Source of the DNA: Prorocentrum cordatum
Taxonomy: Eukaryota; Sar; Dinophyceae; Prorocentrales; Prorocentraceae
Assembly (NCBI GenBank): GCA_963575745.1
Contig: CAUYUJ010014181.1
Span: 137,501-197,500, forward strand
Direction of reading: 5' to 3'
DNA length: 60,000 nucleotides
This document shows positions 10,488 through 18,010 of the stretch, one piece after another (position 1 is the stretch's first letter; each line of letters starts with the position of its first letter). The position numbers and the translations under genes were made by a program. The notes below the pieces were generated by a model, which saw only the letters and a list, made by a program, of their open reading frames with translations, had not been told where the DNA came from and did not search any database.

Positions 10488-10665
10488 TACAGTGGGGTCA
10501 GGCCAAGAAACATTCAGTTTGCCTCCAGGGTGCCCTGTTTTTTTGGGGGTTTCGATAGTTTTGCGATTGAAACAAAACGCTCCCACGCCAAAATCAATGG
10601 ACTCCTTGGGGTCTCAGGGCCAGGTTTCTTGTGGAAGCGTTTTTTGTGGAATGGCCTCCACTGTA
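10488..10665. mobile_element. F1 element (TA-flanked MITE), complete
   Basis: TA at 10488-10489 is followed by CAGTGGGGTC. The right end is GGCCTCCACTG followed by TA at 10664-10665. Inside are GCCAAGAAAC, a CCTCCAGGGTGCCCTG hairpin segment and GGTCTCAGGGCCAGGTTTCT. The TA flanks and inverted CAGTGG ends are those expected of a Tc1/mariner-type non-autonomous element. No transposase is encoded. Confidence 0.75.
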
Positions 10666-10924
10666 GACCCTATCTCTCTGCGCCATTTTCCTAGCCGGAT
10701 CGATCTGTGCGGGTCCTGGCGCCCGAGACTGGGCGAAACGCCGTTTGTGACAAAATTGTAACGCCAGGGTCTCAGGGGAACCACCTTCCCTCGAGGCGGC
10801 TCGACTCGCTCTGGGGGGCCGGCGGCTTGTGATCCCGAGGGGCCAGGGGACGGCGGGCCTCCAAAGGCCGAGGACGTAGAGGGCCGGCCGTTCCTTGTTC
10901 TTCACCAACACACAGCAAAACAAT
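10666..10924. other. Low-copy DNA, nothing recognised
   Basis: GC-rich mixed sequence without a supported feature. Confidence 0.5.
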
Positions 10925-10935
10925 ACATTTCTTAG

Positions 10936-11032
10936 TTGTATATAGGTGTATGTGTTAATATGTATACATATGTATGTCTGTATGTATTTCTGTCTGTATG
11001 CATGTATGTATGTGTATATATATATATATATA
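10936..11032. repeat. TATG tetranucleotide microsatellite
   Basis: GTATGTATGT and CTGTATGTAT units end in (TA)8. Confidence 0.9.
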
Positions 11033-11261
11033 GAAATTCTTTACGCTTCGCGTATCCCCACCAGCCCATCTCACAGCAGCAACTCTTGCGAAGCATGCCG
11101 ACAGTCGTGTTTTTCAGGCGTGTGTCCGCTTGGCCCCGCATATCTCCCCTGTTCCTCCTTCCTCCCGCCTCCTTGTACATCCTCCTTGTGGGGGGAGCGG
11201 GAGAAGGACGAGGCGGAGGAGGAGGGAGAGAAAGCGCTCCTCGTGGTTTGAGTCGTTTGGG

Positions 11262-11645
11262 GTTTCTCGTCCTGGTGTGAGTCGTTCGGGCCCTTCTTCC
11301 TGGTGTGAGTCGTTCGGGCTCTTCGTGGTGTGAGTCGTTCGGGCTCTTCGTCCTGGTGTGAGTCGTTCGGGCTTCTCGTGGTGTGAGTTGTTCGGGCCCC
11401 TCATCCTGGTGTGAGTCGTTCGGGCCCCTCCTCCTGGTGTGACTCGTTCGGGCTCCTCGTGGTGTGAGTCGTTCGGGGCCCGCGTCGTGGTGTGAGTCGT
11501 TCGGGCTCCTCGTGGTGTGAGTCGTTCGGGCGCCTCGTCCTGGTGTGAGTCGTTCGGGCCCCTCCTTGTGGTGTGAGTCGTTCGGGCTCTTCGTGGTGTG
11601 AGTCGTTCGGGCCCCTCGTCCTGGTGTGAGTCGTTCGGGCTCCTC
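11262..11645. repeat. GTGTGAGTCGTTCGGGC minisatellite
   Basis: About 14 units begin GTGTGAGTCGTTCGGGC and end with a short variable tail (TCCTCGTCCTG, CTTCGTG and so on), giving spacings of about 24-33 bp. The long minus-strand frames (PNDSHH, GPERLTP) run straight through the array into F10 and have no non-repetitive part. Confidence 0.9.
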
Positions 11646-11862
11646 GTGGGGCCTCTTGGGGGCCTCTTGGAGCCTCTTGGGGCCTCTTGGGGGCCTCTTG
11701 GGGGCCTCTTGGGGGCCTCTTGGGGCCTCTGGGGGCCTCTTGGGGGGGGCCTCTTGGGGGCCTCTTGGGGGCCTCTTGGGGGCCTCTTGGGGGCCTCTTG
11801 GAGGCCTCTTGGGAGGCTCCTGGGGGCCTCTTGGGGCCATCTTGGGGCCTCTTGCGACCTCC
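11646..11862. repeat. F10 GCCTCTTGGG array
   Basis: About 15 units of GGGGGCCTCTTGG, the cleanest F10 array in the window. It runs directly on from the preceding minisatellite. Confidence 0.9.
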
Positions 11863-11894
11863 TCAGAAGCGCAAAGGAGCGCTGTCCCTTGAGA

Positions 11895-12270
11895 AGGACA
11901 AAATGAGCCCAAAACCTTCGTAAAATCAATGATTTTGCTATGAAGGAAGATGAGCGCGGCCCCCTCAGGAGGCCAAAATGGGGCCAAAACCGTAGTACAA
12001 TCAATGATTTTGGCTTCAAAGAAGAGGAGAGGGACCTATCTCCGCCCCCCCGTCGGGGCCAGAATCCTCGTGAGGGTCGTCGTTTTTTAGCCCTCCCAGG
12101 AGTCGGAAAAGACCCCTCCAACGACCCGCGGCCCCCCCTCTCCAGGCCCAGGGGGAGGGGGTAGGGGGAGGGGTGCACCCCTCCCCGAAGGGGAAGAAGG
12201 GGGGTTGAGGACAGAGCGGGCTCTCTAAACCACTCACGCCCAAAGGGCTGGTGGGATTTCGCGACTCCTG
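11895..12270. repeat. Composite repeat F12, copy 2
   Basis: The CCAAAACCTTCGTAAAATCAA, AGGAGGCCAAAATGGGGCC, CAATGATTTTGGCTTC, GGGGAGGGGTGCACCCCTCC hairpin (12169-12188) and AGGGCTGGTGGGA modules follow as in 2183-2660. Confidence 0.8.
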
Positions 12271-12414
12271 GATCCCAAGCCATGCTCCGGAGCAGCCAGC
12301 TTTCAGATGGGGTTTGCCGTGAAGGGGGGTGCGGACTCATGTGGATGTGGATGTCGTGGCCGGGGTCTTAAGTGATCTGATTATTAATCGCTTCGCTTAT
12401 GCCGCCGGCCCTGG

Positions 12415-12530
12415 AGCCCTCTTTAGGGCCTCTTGGGGGCCTCTTGGGGACCTCTTGGGAGTCTCTTGGGGCTCCTTGGCGGCGTTTTGGAGGCCCCCAG
12501 GGCCTCTTGGGGGGCTCTTGGGGGTAGTCG
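12415..12530. repeat. F10 GCCTCTTGGG array
   Basis: Imperfect units of GGGCCTCTTGGGG, followed about 100 bp downstream by F14. Confidence 0.8.
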
Positions 12531-12634
12531 ATTGCGGCTCCCCCCTCGGAGGCCACGATCCTCGTGAGGGGTGTCGAAAAATACCCTCCCCTGGAGTGGT
12601 CTGGTGGCTTCTCCCGGGCTTCTCTCGGGACCTT

Positions 12635-12752
12635 GCCGGGGTACTTTTCGTCCGGGGGCCCCCAGGGGCCGCTCCGCGCGCGCGAACTAGAAATATTGTT
12701 AACAAGTTACCGGAGATCTTAGCACGCCTCTGGCCCGTTGGGCCGGCGAATT
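12635..12752. repeat. Dispersed repeat F14, copy 1
   Basis: It shares CCCCCAGGGGCCGC, CGCGCGCGCGAACYAGAAAT, GTTACCGGAGATCTTAGCAC and GCCTCTGGCCCGTTGGGCCG with 55036-55154, at roughly 90% identity by eye. Both copies lie just after an F10 array. Confidence 0.85.
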
Positions 12753-12884
12753 TTGTTTGGTTTCTTCTTGTGACTGTGATTGCCATTATGTCTTCCATCC
12801 TTTGTTTAACAAGTCTTCTTAAAGGAGGCCCCTGGGCACATGCTGTCCCAATCTACTTTCGCATGATTACCAGAAACAGTTTAG

Positions 12885-13045
12885 ACTACCAAGAAGCTGC
12901 TGGAACTGGACGGCTTTCACGTGTCGGGCCCCGGGAGACGGAACTCGTCCAGCATTTCCCTCGCGTGGTCGGTAGACGCTGCTTCCATATTGTTCTGCGC
13001 GGTCGAGATGGTTTTGGGACTCGCTCTTCAAGTATGATGGGAACA
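12885..13045. repeat. Dispersed repeat F15, copy 1
   Basis: CGTGTCGGGCCCCGGGAGRCG, ACTCGTYC and GATGGGAAC blocks are shared with 46195-46345 at lower identity. Confidence 0.5.
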
Positions 13046-13059
13046 ACATACTGAACCCT

Positions 13060-13372
13060 CGCCCCCCCTCCTCCTCCTCCTCCTCCTCCTCCTCCTCCTC
13101 CTCCTCCTCCTCGTCCGTCTCTCCTCCTCCTCATCCTGCTCCTCCTCCTCCTCCTCCGCCTGCTCCTCCCCCTCGACCTCCTGTTCCTCCTCCTCTTCGT
13201 CCTCCTCCTCGTCCTCCTCCTCCTTCTCTCCCCCTCCCCCTCCTGTTCCTCCTCTCTCCTCCTCCTCTCCTCCTCCTCCTCCTCCTCCTCCTCCTTCTCC
13301 TCCTCCTCCTCCTCCTCCTCCTACTCCTCCTCCTCCTCCTCCTCCTCCTCCTCCTCCTCCTCCTCCTCCTCG
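13060..13372. repeat. CTC/TCC trinucleotide pyrimidine tract
   Basis: Almost pure CTC repeats with CTG, CTT and CCC variants. On the - strand it reads Glu/Arg/Gly homopolymers. Confidence 0.95.
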
Positions 13373-13418
13373 CACTTGCTTCGGGCCATTGGGTGTGCGT
13401 ATCGCGGTCGGCGTCGAG

Positions 13419-13572
13419 GCTCTGCCGCCCTCTCCGCGCCTTCCTCCGAGGGCAACCCCCTCGCGCGCACGCCCCGTGGGGTGCGTTTGGCCATGCAGCC
13501 GCTGGGCGGCTCCCGCGCCCGGGCGGGCACGAGCTGGGGATTGGCCGCCGCGCTGGCGGGCGCGGCCGCCCG
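13419..13572 (+). CDS. Candidate exon between two CTC tracts
   Basis: This 154-nt, GC-rich, non-repetitive island separates two long pyrimidine tracts. After an AG at 13417-13418, one frame stays open with mostly G/C third positions (SSEGNPLARTPRGVRL, then GGSRARAGTSWGLAAALAGA) and reaches a donor-like GGTGTCC at 13572. The pyrimidine tract upstream could serve as the polypyrimidine tract. The phase is compatible with the next island at 14018. No domain is recognisable. All three frames are open, which weakens the case. Confidence 0.3.
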
Positions 13573-14010
13573 GTGTCCTCCTTGTCCTCCTTCTTCTCCT
13601 CCTCCTCCTCCTCGTGCTCCTCCTCCTCCCCTTCCTTCTCCTCCTCCTCCTTCTCTTCCTCCTCTTCCTCCTCCCCCTCTTCCTCCTTCTCCTTCTCATT
13701 TTCCTCCTCCTCCTCTTCCGTTTCCTCCTCCTCGTCGTCTTTCCTCCTGTCCTCCTTCTCCCCCTCCTTTTCCTCCTCCTCCTCTTCTCTCCTCCTCTCC
13801 TCATCCTCCTCCTCCTTTTACTCCTCTCCTCCTCCTCCTCCTCCTCCTCCTCCTCCTCCTCCTCCTCCTTCTCCTACTCCTCCTCCTCCTCCTCCTCCTC
13901 CTCCTCCTCCTCCTTCTCCTGCTCCCTCCTCTCTCCTCCTCCTCGTCCTCCTCCTCCTCCTCCTCCTTTTTCCCTCCTGCCTCCTCCCTCCTCTCTCCCT
14001 CCCTCCCGCT
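13573..14010. repeat. CTC/TCC pyrimidine tract (possible intron)
   Basis: About 430 bp of CTC, CTT and TCC repeats begin with GTGTCC and end before GGCGAG. If the flanking islands are exons, this whole tract is one intron. Confidence 0.9.
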
Positions 14011-14017
14011 CGGCGAG

Positions 14018-14139
14018 GTGCCTTGTCCTCCCGGCGGGCCCGGCGCGGCTCCGCCCTGCGCCGCGCCGGGCCGCGGTGGCTTGCGGCTACGACCGGGGGC
14101 GCGCGTGGGGCGGCGGCGGCACCAGTCGGCGGAGGCCAC
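14018..14139 (+). CDS. Candidate exon after the second CTC tract
   Basis: The 122-nt GC-rich island follows CGGCGAG at 14011-14017 and ends before GTACGA at 14140. Joined in phase to 13419-13572 it reads CLVLPAGPARL, then AAVACGYDRGRAWGGGGTS, with nearly every third position G or C. No family is recognised. The other two frames are also open, so frame choice and coding status are uncertain. Confidence 0.3.
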
Positions 14140-14184
14140 GTACGAACCCTGCCCCTCTAGACTCTAGGCCTCCTAGAGTTAAGG

Positions 14185-14340
14185 CCTGCGTGTCCCTCTA
14201 CAGGAAGAATGCTCAAAAGTAGTTACAACATGGTCGGGAACGTTTTTTTCTTTGAGCATTTTCTCAATATGTTTGAATATGTTTGGTGTACTTGTTATGT
14301 TTCGTACAACATGCGCCTGTAGGGGGACACGCCCGACATC
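14185..14340 (+). mobile_element. F2 element, copy A
   Basis: The left end GCGTGTCCCTCTACAGGAAG and right end GCGCCTGTAGGGGGACACGC with CCGAC are inverted copies of each other. The element lies in T-rich DNA and codes for nothing. Confidence 0.8.
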
Positions 14341-14351
14341 ACTGTAGGCCT

Positions 14352-14540
14352 CCTAGATTTGTGGACGACGATCAATGGAAAGGGCGCATGTTACCAAATG
14401 ATTTCCAGATGTCTAGAACATGTTTCCAGCATGTCTTTAACATGTACTGAACATGTTTTCAAACATGTGAAGAACACATGTGAAGCATTTTGAACAAATT
14501 CGTAGTTCAATTATAGGATTCGTAGGGTGTCAAATCCACC
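14352..14540. mobile_element. F7 element, copy 1
   Basis: TTGTGGACGACGATCAATGG, AAATGATTTCCAGATGTCT, several AACATG words and a closing AGGGTGTCAAATCCACC match 25880-26075 and 46715-46900. It abuts F4 at its right end. Confidence 0.7.
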
Positions 14541-14735
14541 AGCCTAGATGGGGTCGGAGCAGATGGGGTCGGCGAACCGCTTCGCATCGCCGATGCATCG
14601 GTGATGCGGCTGGATGTGCAGCCCGATTTTCTCCGCGCCGACGTCGCCGATGCATCGCCGGCCGACGTCGCCGCTGCATCGGCGACACATCGCCGATGTG
14701 TCGCCGATGCGGCGCGATCCTTTGACCCCAGGCTG
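14541..14735. mobile_element. F4 palindrome-rich element, copy 1
   Basis: It begins CTAGATGGGGTCGG and carries many CATCGCCGATGCATCGG and CGACGTCGCCGATGC words, which are self-complementary. Other copies are 18795-18972 and 30985-31215. Confidence 0.75.
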
Positions 14736-14957
14736 CTCGGGCCCTGCCCAGGAGGCCTCTCACTCCACCGCCCCAGGAGTCCTTCGGGGGGGAAGCTGGG
14801 GCTCGCTCCTCTCGGGAGGTCCCGAGCGAAGGGGGCCCCACCGCCCCCCTCAAGAGAGTCGTCGGGCGGTGGGGCAGGGTGCGCACGGGGCCTCCAGCGT
14901 TGATGGCGCGCGCAAGGGGGGGGTACAGTGCGGGTGCGCATTAGGAAACCACGTTGA
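14736..14957. other. Low-copy GC-rich DNA
   Basis: No gene or repeat recognised. Confidence 0.5.
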
Positions 14958-15119
14958 AGTCGGGCGTGTCCCTCTACAGGCGGAATATTCAATAATAACA
15001 AAGAAAAAGTGGTCTGGTGACGACGTTTCGTGCTCTTCATGATTTGACTATCCTTGACATTTTTGTGACTGTTTTCCATTTTCTTCCATTACCCGCCTGT
15101 AGGAGGACATGCCCGACCT
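14958..15119 (+). mobile_element. F2 element, copy B
   Basis: The left end is GTCGGGCGTGTCCCTCTACA and the right end is CCGCCTGTAGGAGGACATGC followed by CCGACCT, giving inverted ends of about 27 bp over a 162-bp element. Confidence 0.85.
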
Positions 15120-15141
15120 CAAACCAGAATGTTGCTTTTCG

Positions 15142-15318
15142 TCAGGGAACCCTGGGTTTCTTCGCTCCGCGCGCTGCGCTGTGACTTCCCGCGGCCGTCG
15201 AAGAAGCTGCTGCGTTCTGGTTGCTCCGGGTTTCCCCTCAGGTGCACCTCGCAAATGGTTTTCAAGGGTTGGGTTTCTTGCGAGGGTTTCTTGCGGCCGC
15301 GCCCGCACTCTAGGGAGG
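15142..15318. mobile_element. F1 element, left end missing
   Basis: CAGGGAACCCTGGGTTTCTT, then GGTTGGGTTTCTTGCGAGGG and GGCCGCGCCCGCACTCTAGG follow the F1 order. It is most like the copy at 30618-30837. The CAGTGGG left end is absent. Confidence 0.6.
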
Positions 15319-15430
15319 AATGGCTTCTTAGAAGGAGGCTGCTGCTTAGAAGGCGCCGGGCCCTGCATCTATGGACGAGGCCCGCGCCTTCTAAGAGGCA
15401 CCCTCCTTCCAAGAGGCCTTCCTCTACCCT
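15319..15430. repeat. Hairpin repeat F17, copy 1
   Basis: GGCTTCTTAGAAGGAGGCTG on the left pairs with CGCCTTCTAAGAGGCACCCT on the right around a CCGGGCCCTG centre. The same arrangement recurs at 28568-28690. Confidence 0.7.
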
Positions 15431-15466
15431 TACGCCGTTCTGTGCGCCGTCAAACCAGTCAGGAAA

Positions 15467-15618
15467 CACACAATGGCATAAGCATAACAATTCGGAAGCC
15501 CGCGTGGATTCATCGCATCGGCGCCAGGGCCCCCCTGGCGGCGCCTCAGGGGGGAGGGTCAAGCGCCGATCCAAGAGATCCGTGGGGACCTCAAATATTT
15601 TATGGTTATGTCATTGCT
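15467..15618. mobile_element. F3 element, copy b
   Basis: The left end ACAATGGCATAAGCATAACA (to GCCCGCGTGG) and the right end (CCGTGGGGACCTC, then TTATGGTTATGTCATTGCTT) are inverted copies over about 40 bp. The core GGCGCCAGGGCCCCCCTGGC is palindromic. It ends about 20-30 bp before the acceptor region of the exon below. Confidence 0.75.
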
Positions 15619-15650
15619 TGTTTCCCTTATTCAAAGCGGGGCCGCAAGAG

Positions 15651-17366
15651 GTCGGACACACCGGCTGCAGCTCCGAGCAGAGCGTGCAGGACCTGTGGGA
15701 CAGCGTCGGCAGCGGCACCAGGGCAGAGGGAGACGGAGGCAGTCCTTCTGGCGGCGGCTCCGAGCAGAGCGTGCAGGACCTGTGGGACAGCGTCGGCAGC
15801 GGCACCGGGGCTCAGGCGGAGGGAGGCAGTCTTTTTGGCGGCCGCTCCGAGCAGAGCGTGGAGGACCTGTGGGACAGCGTCGGCAGCGGCACTGGGGCAG
15901 AGGCGGAGGGAGGCAGTCCTTTTGGCGGCCGGTCCGAGCAGAGCGTGGAGGACCTTTGGGACAGTGTCGGCAGCGGCACTGGGGCAGAGGCGGAGGGAGG
16001 CAGTCCTTTTGGCGGCGGCTCTGAGCAGGGCGTCGGCAGTCCTTTTGGCACAGGCGACACCAGTGGCTGGGGCAGTGGGCCACCAGCAGCGGGGCCCAGC
16101 GGGGACTCGGGCCAGCGCCTGGTCGGCTTCTCGATGCACAAGGATTTGACCTACCAGGAGGCGCTGAGTCAGGAGCCAGGCTTCTGCGACTGGGTGATAA
16201 AAACGAGCCAGGGGCCTGACGCTCGTGGAAAGCTGGTGGACTTTGCCCAGTGGCTGCAGGAGCCAGGCGTTCCGTCCGTTGGCGGCGGCGCCCCCGTCCA
16301 TGGCATCGACTTGAGGCCTACAGGCGACACCAGTGGCTGGGGCAGTGGGCCACCAGCAGCGGGGCCCAGCGGGGACTCGGGCCAGCGCCTGGTCGGCTTC
16401 TCGATGCACAAGGATTTGACCTACCAGGAGGCGCTGAGTCAGGAGCCAGGCTTCTGCGACTGGGTGATAAAAACGAGCCAGGGGCCTGACGCTCGTGGAA
16501 AGCTGGTGGACTTTGCCCAGTGGCTGCAGGAGCAAGGCGTTCCGTCCGTTGGCGGCGGCGCCCCCGTCCATGGCATCGACTTGAGGCCTATAGGCGACAC
16601 CAGTGGCTGGGGCAGTGGGCCACCAGCAGCGGGGCCCAGCGGGGACTCGGGCCAGCGCCTGGTCGGCTTCTCGATGCACAAGGATTTGACCTACCAGGAG
16701 GCGCTGAGTCAGGAGCCAGGCTTCTGCGACTGGGTGATAAAAACGAGCCAGGGGCCTGACGCTCGTGGAAAGCTGGTGGACTTTGCCCAGTGGCTGCAGG
16801 AGCAAGGCGTTCCGTCCGTTGGCGGCGGCGCCCCCGTCCATGGCATCGACTTGAGGCCTACAGGCGACACCAGTGGCTGGGGCAGTGGGCCACCAGCAGC
16901 GGGGCCCAGCGGGGACTCGGGCCAGCGCCTGGTCGGCTTCTCGATGCACAAGGATTTGACCTACCAGGAGGCGCTGAGTCAGGAGCCAGGCTTCTGCGAC
17001 TGGGTGATAAAAACGAGCCAGGGGCCTGACGCTCGTGGAAAGCTGGTGGACTTTGCCCAGTGGCTGCAGGAGCAAGGCGTTCCGTCCGTTGGCGGCGGCG
17101 CCCCCGTCCATGGCATCGGCTTGAGGCCTATAGGCGACACCAGTGGCTGGGGCAGTGGGCCACCAGCAGCGGGGCCCAGCGGGGACTCGGGCCAGCGCCT
17201 GGTCGGCTTCTCGATGCACAAGGATTTGACCTACCAGGAGGCGCTGAGTCAGGAGCCAGGCTTCTGCGACTGGGTGATAAAAACGAGCCAGGGGCCTGAC
17301 GCTCGTGGAAAGCTGGTGGACTTTGCCCAGTGGCTGCAGGAGCAGGGCATCGATCCGCTCGCCTGA
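15651..17366 (+). CDS. Terminal exon of a protein with five 90-residue tandem modules (ExoX C-terminal-like motif)
   Basis: This is the only strongly supported coding region. The frame stays open to TGA at 17364-17366. A pyrimidine-rich TTGTTTCCCTTATTCAAAG precedes several AGs (15635-15636, 15647-15650, 15669-15670), so the exact 5' edge is uncertain; I use 15651, giving about 571 residues. The open frame upstream to 15129 is F1, F17 and F3 repeat DNA and is unlikely to be coding. Residues 8-123 are four 29-residue repeats (SEQSVEDLWDSVGSGTGAEA, then GGSPFGGR). From about residue 135, five 90-residue units follow. Each has a Gly/Ser/Pro-rich linker (GDTSGWGSGPPAAGPSGDSG) and a conserved core of about 50 residues with TYQEALSQEPGFCDWVIK and KLVDFAQWLQ. 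By memory, the core resembles a TYxEVLxxDPGYCxWVL motif of dinoflagellate proteins and bacterial ExoX-type C-terminal segments, which suggests a small binding module. No catalytic residues are visible. Upstream exons were not located. Confidence 0.75.
   Translation, partial: VGHTGCSSEQSVQDLWDSVGSGTRAEGDGGSPSGGGSEQSVQDLWDSVGSGTGAQAEGGSLFGGRSEQSVEDLWDSVGSGTGAEAEGGSPFGGRSEQSVEDLWDSVGSGTGAEAEGGSPFGGGSEQGVGSPFGTGDTSGWGSGPPAAGPSGDSGQRLVGFSMHKDLTYQEALSQEPGFCDWVIKTSQGPDARGKLVDFAQWLQEPGVPSVGGGAPVHGIDLRPTGDTSGWGSGPPAAGPSGDSGQRLVGFSMHKDLTYQEALSQEPGFCDWVIKTSQGPDARGKLVDFAQWLQEQGVPSVGGGAPVHGIDLRPIGDTSGWGSGPPAAGPSGDSGQRLVGFSMHKDLTYQEALSQEPGFCDWVIKTSQGPDARGKLVDFAQWLQEQGVPSVGGGAPVHGIDLRPTGDTSGWGSGPPAAGPSGDSGQRLVGFSMHKDLTYQEALSQEPGFCDWVIKTSQGPDARGKLVDFAQWLQEQGVPSVGGGAPVHGIGLRPIGDTSGWGSGPPAAGPSGDSGQRLVGFSMHKDLTYQEALSQEPGFCDWVIKTSQGPDARGKLVDFAQWLQEQGIDPLA
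15672..16019 (+). repeat. Four tandem 87-bp coding repeats
   Basis: Units start at 15672, 15759, 15846 and 15933, with a fifth broken off after SEQGV at 16020. The unit length is exactly 29 codons. Conserved residues are SEQSV(Q/E)DLWDSVGSG; the tail (TGAEAEGGSPFGG) varies. Confidence 0.95.
16053..17351 (+). repeat. Five tandem 270-bp coding repeats
   Basis: Units start at 16053, 16323, 16593, 16863 and 17133; the last is cut at LQEQG before the unique tail IDPLA. The units differ at only a handful of bases: Pro/Gln after LQE in unit 1, Asp/Gly in HGIDL of unit 4, and Thr/Ile at the linker junction. Confidence 0.97.
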
Positions 17367-17586
17367 CTTCTAGCTTGCCTTTGTCGCAACCGTAATCCAA
17401 ATGCGCGGTCGGCCACGAAGGGGGGCTGGCAGAACTGCCGCGGCCACGCTTTCTCTGACTCCAGATGCGCCGATCGTCATTTATAGTCTCTCTGGCGGCG
17501 ATCGGGGCTGCATCGCATTTGCAGGGCTGCCACGAGCCCTGAGATCAGTCCCTGCGTATCCGTTCCCTTTTTTCACCGCCCACCGA
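17367..17586 (+). other. Presumed 3' untranslated and downstream region
   Basis: The sequence after the stop codon is low-copy, without a recognisable polyadenylation signal. No separate gene is evident. Confidence 0.4.
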
Positions 17587-17725
17587 ACCACCCCAATCCA
17601 ACCCGAAGGTCCCGATTTGCCCTCCATTTCCAGGGGGGGCGGAGTGGTCGGGGAGCATTGGAAACACATGAAGTCCGTCTCCACCCAAACCCGAGATTCG
17701 GGTCTTCGGGTTGGGTTGGGGTGGT
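17587..17725. repeat. Foldback element with 22-bp inverted ends
   Basis: ACCACCCCAATCCAACCCGA with AG at 17587-17608 and CTTCGGGTTGGGTTGGGGTG with GT at 17704-17725 are complementary at 21 of 22 positions. It lies about 220 bp downstream of the stop codon. No second copy was seen. Confidence 0.85.
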
Positions 17726-18010
17726 CTGGCAGGTAGTCACTCATTACTCCCTCTCCCCTTCCTCCTCAGCTCCTCCCCCTCCCTCGCTCCCGCTTCGACC
17801 TGGGCACCCGCCGGAGGCCTGTGCGGCAGGGCTCCGGGGGGGTGCGCAAGACTCTGTGCGTGCTCGGCGAGGGTGCGCCTCGGCTCTCTGCCGTGAGCCG
17901 TCGCTGCGGCCAGCACTGCAGACCCGCCCTGCTTGTCCGCAGCTCGCCTGCGGGGCCTGGGGCACACATTCGAGAGCATGATGCGCACCCGACCAAACAG
18001 TCCCGATGCA
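17726..18010. other. GC-rich low-copy DNA
   Basis: An open + frame (GGVRKTLCVLGEGAPRLSAV) runs through it, but I see no splice sites or domain that would make it an exon. Confidence 0.35.

Noticed and set aside
12329-13054. 241-codon + frame ending in a hydrophobic stretch (FVWFLLVTVIAIMSS)
   Set aside because: The first half is F10 and F14 repeat DNA and the C-terminal part is F15; the hydrophobic patch is short and not supported by splice or start context.
15129-15650. N-terminal extension of the repeat protein from the ATG at 15129
   Set aside because: This part consists of F1, F17 and F3 repeat DNA found elsewhere in non-coding contexts; it is better read as intron with an open frame by chance.
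15627-17219. Long minus-strand open frame (530 codons) over the tandem coding repeats
   Set aside because: It exists because the repeat unit is a multiple of three. The + frame has the recognisable domain-like core, a sensible end and internal conservation.
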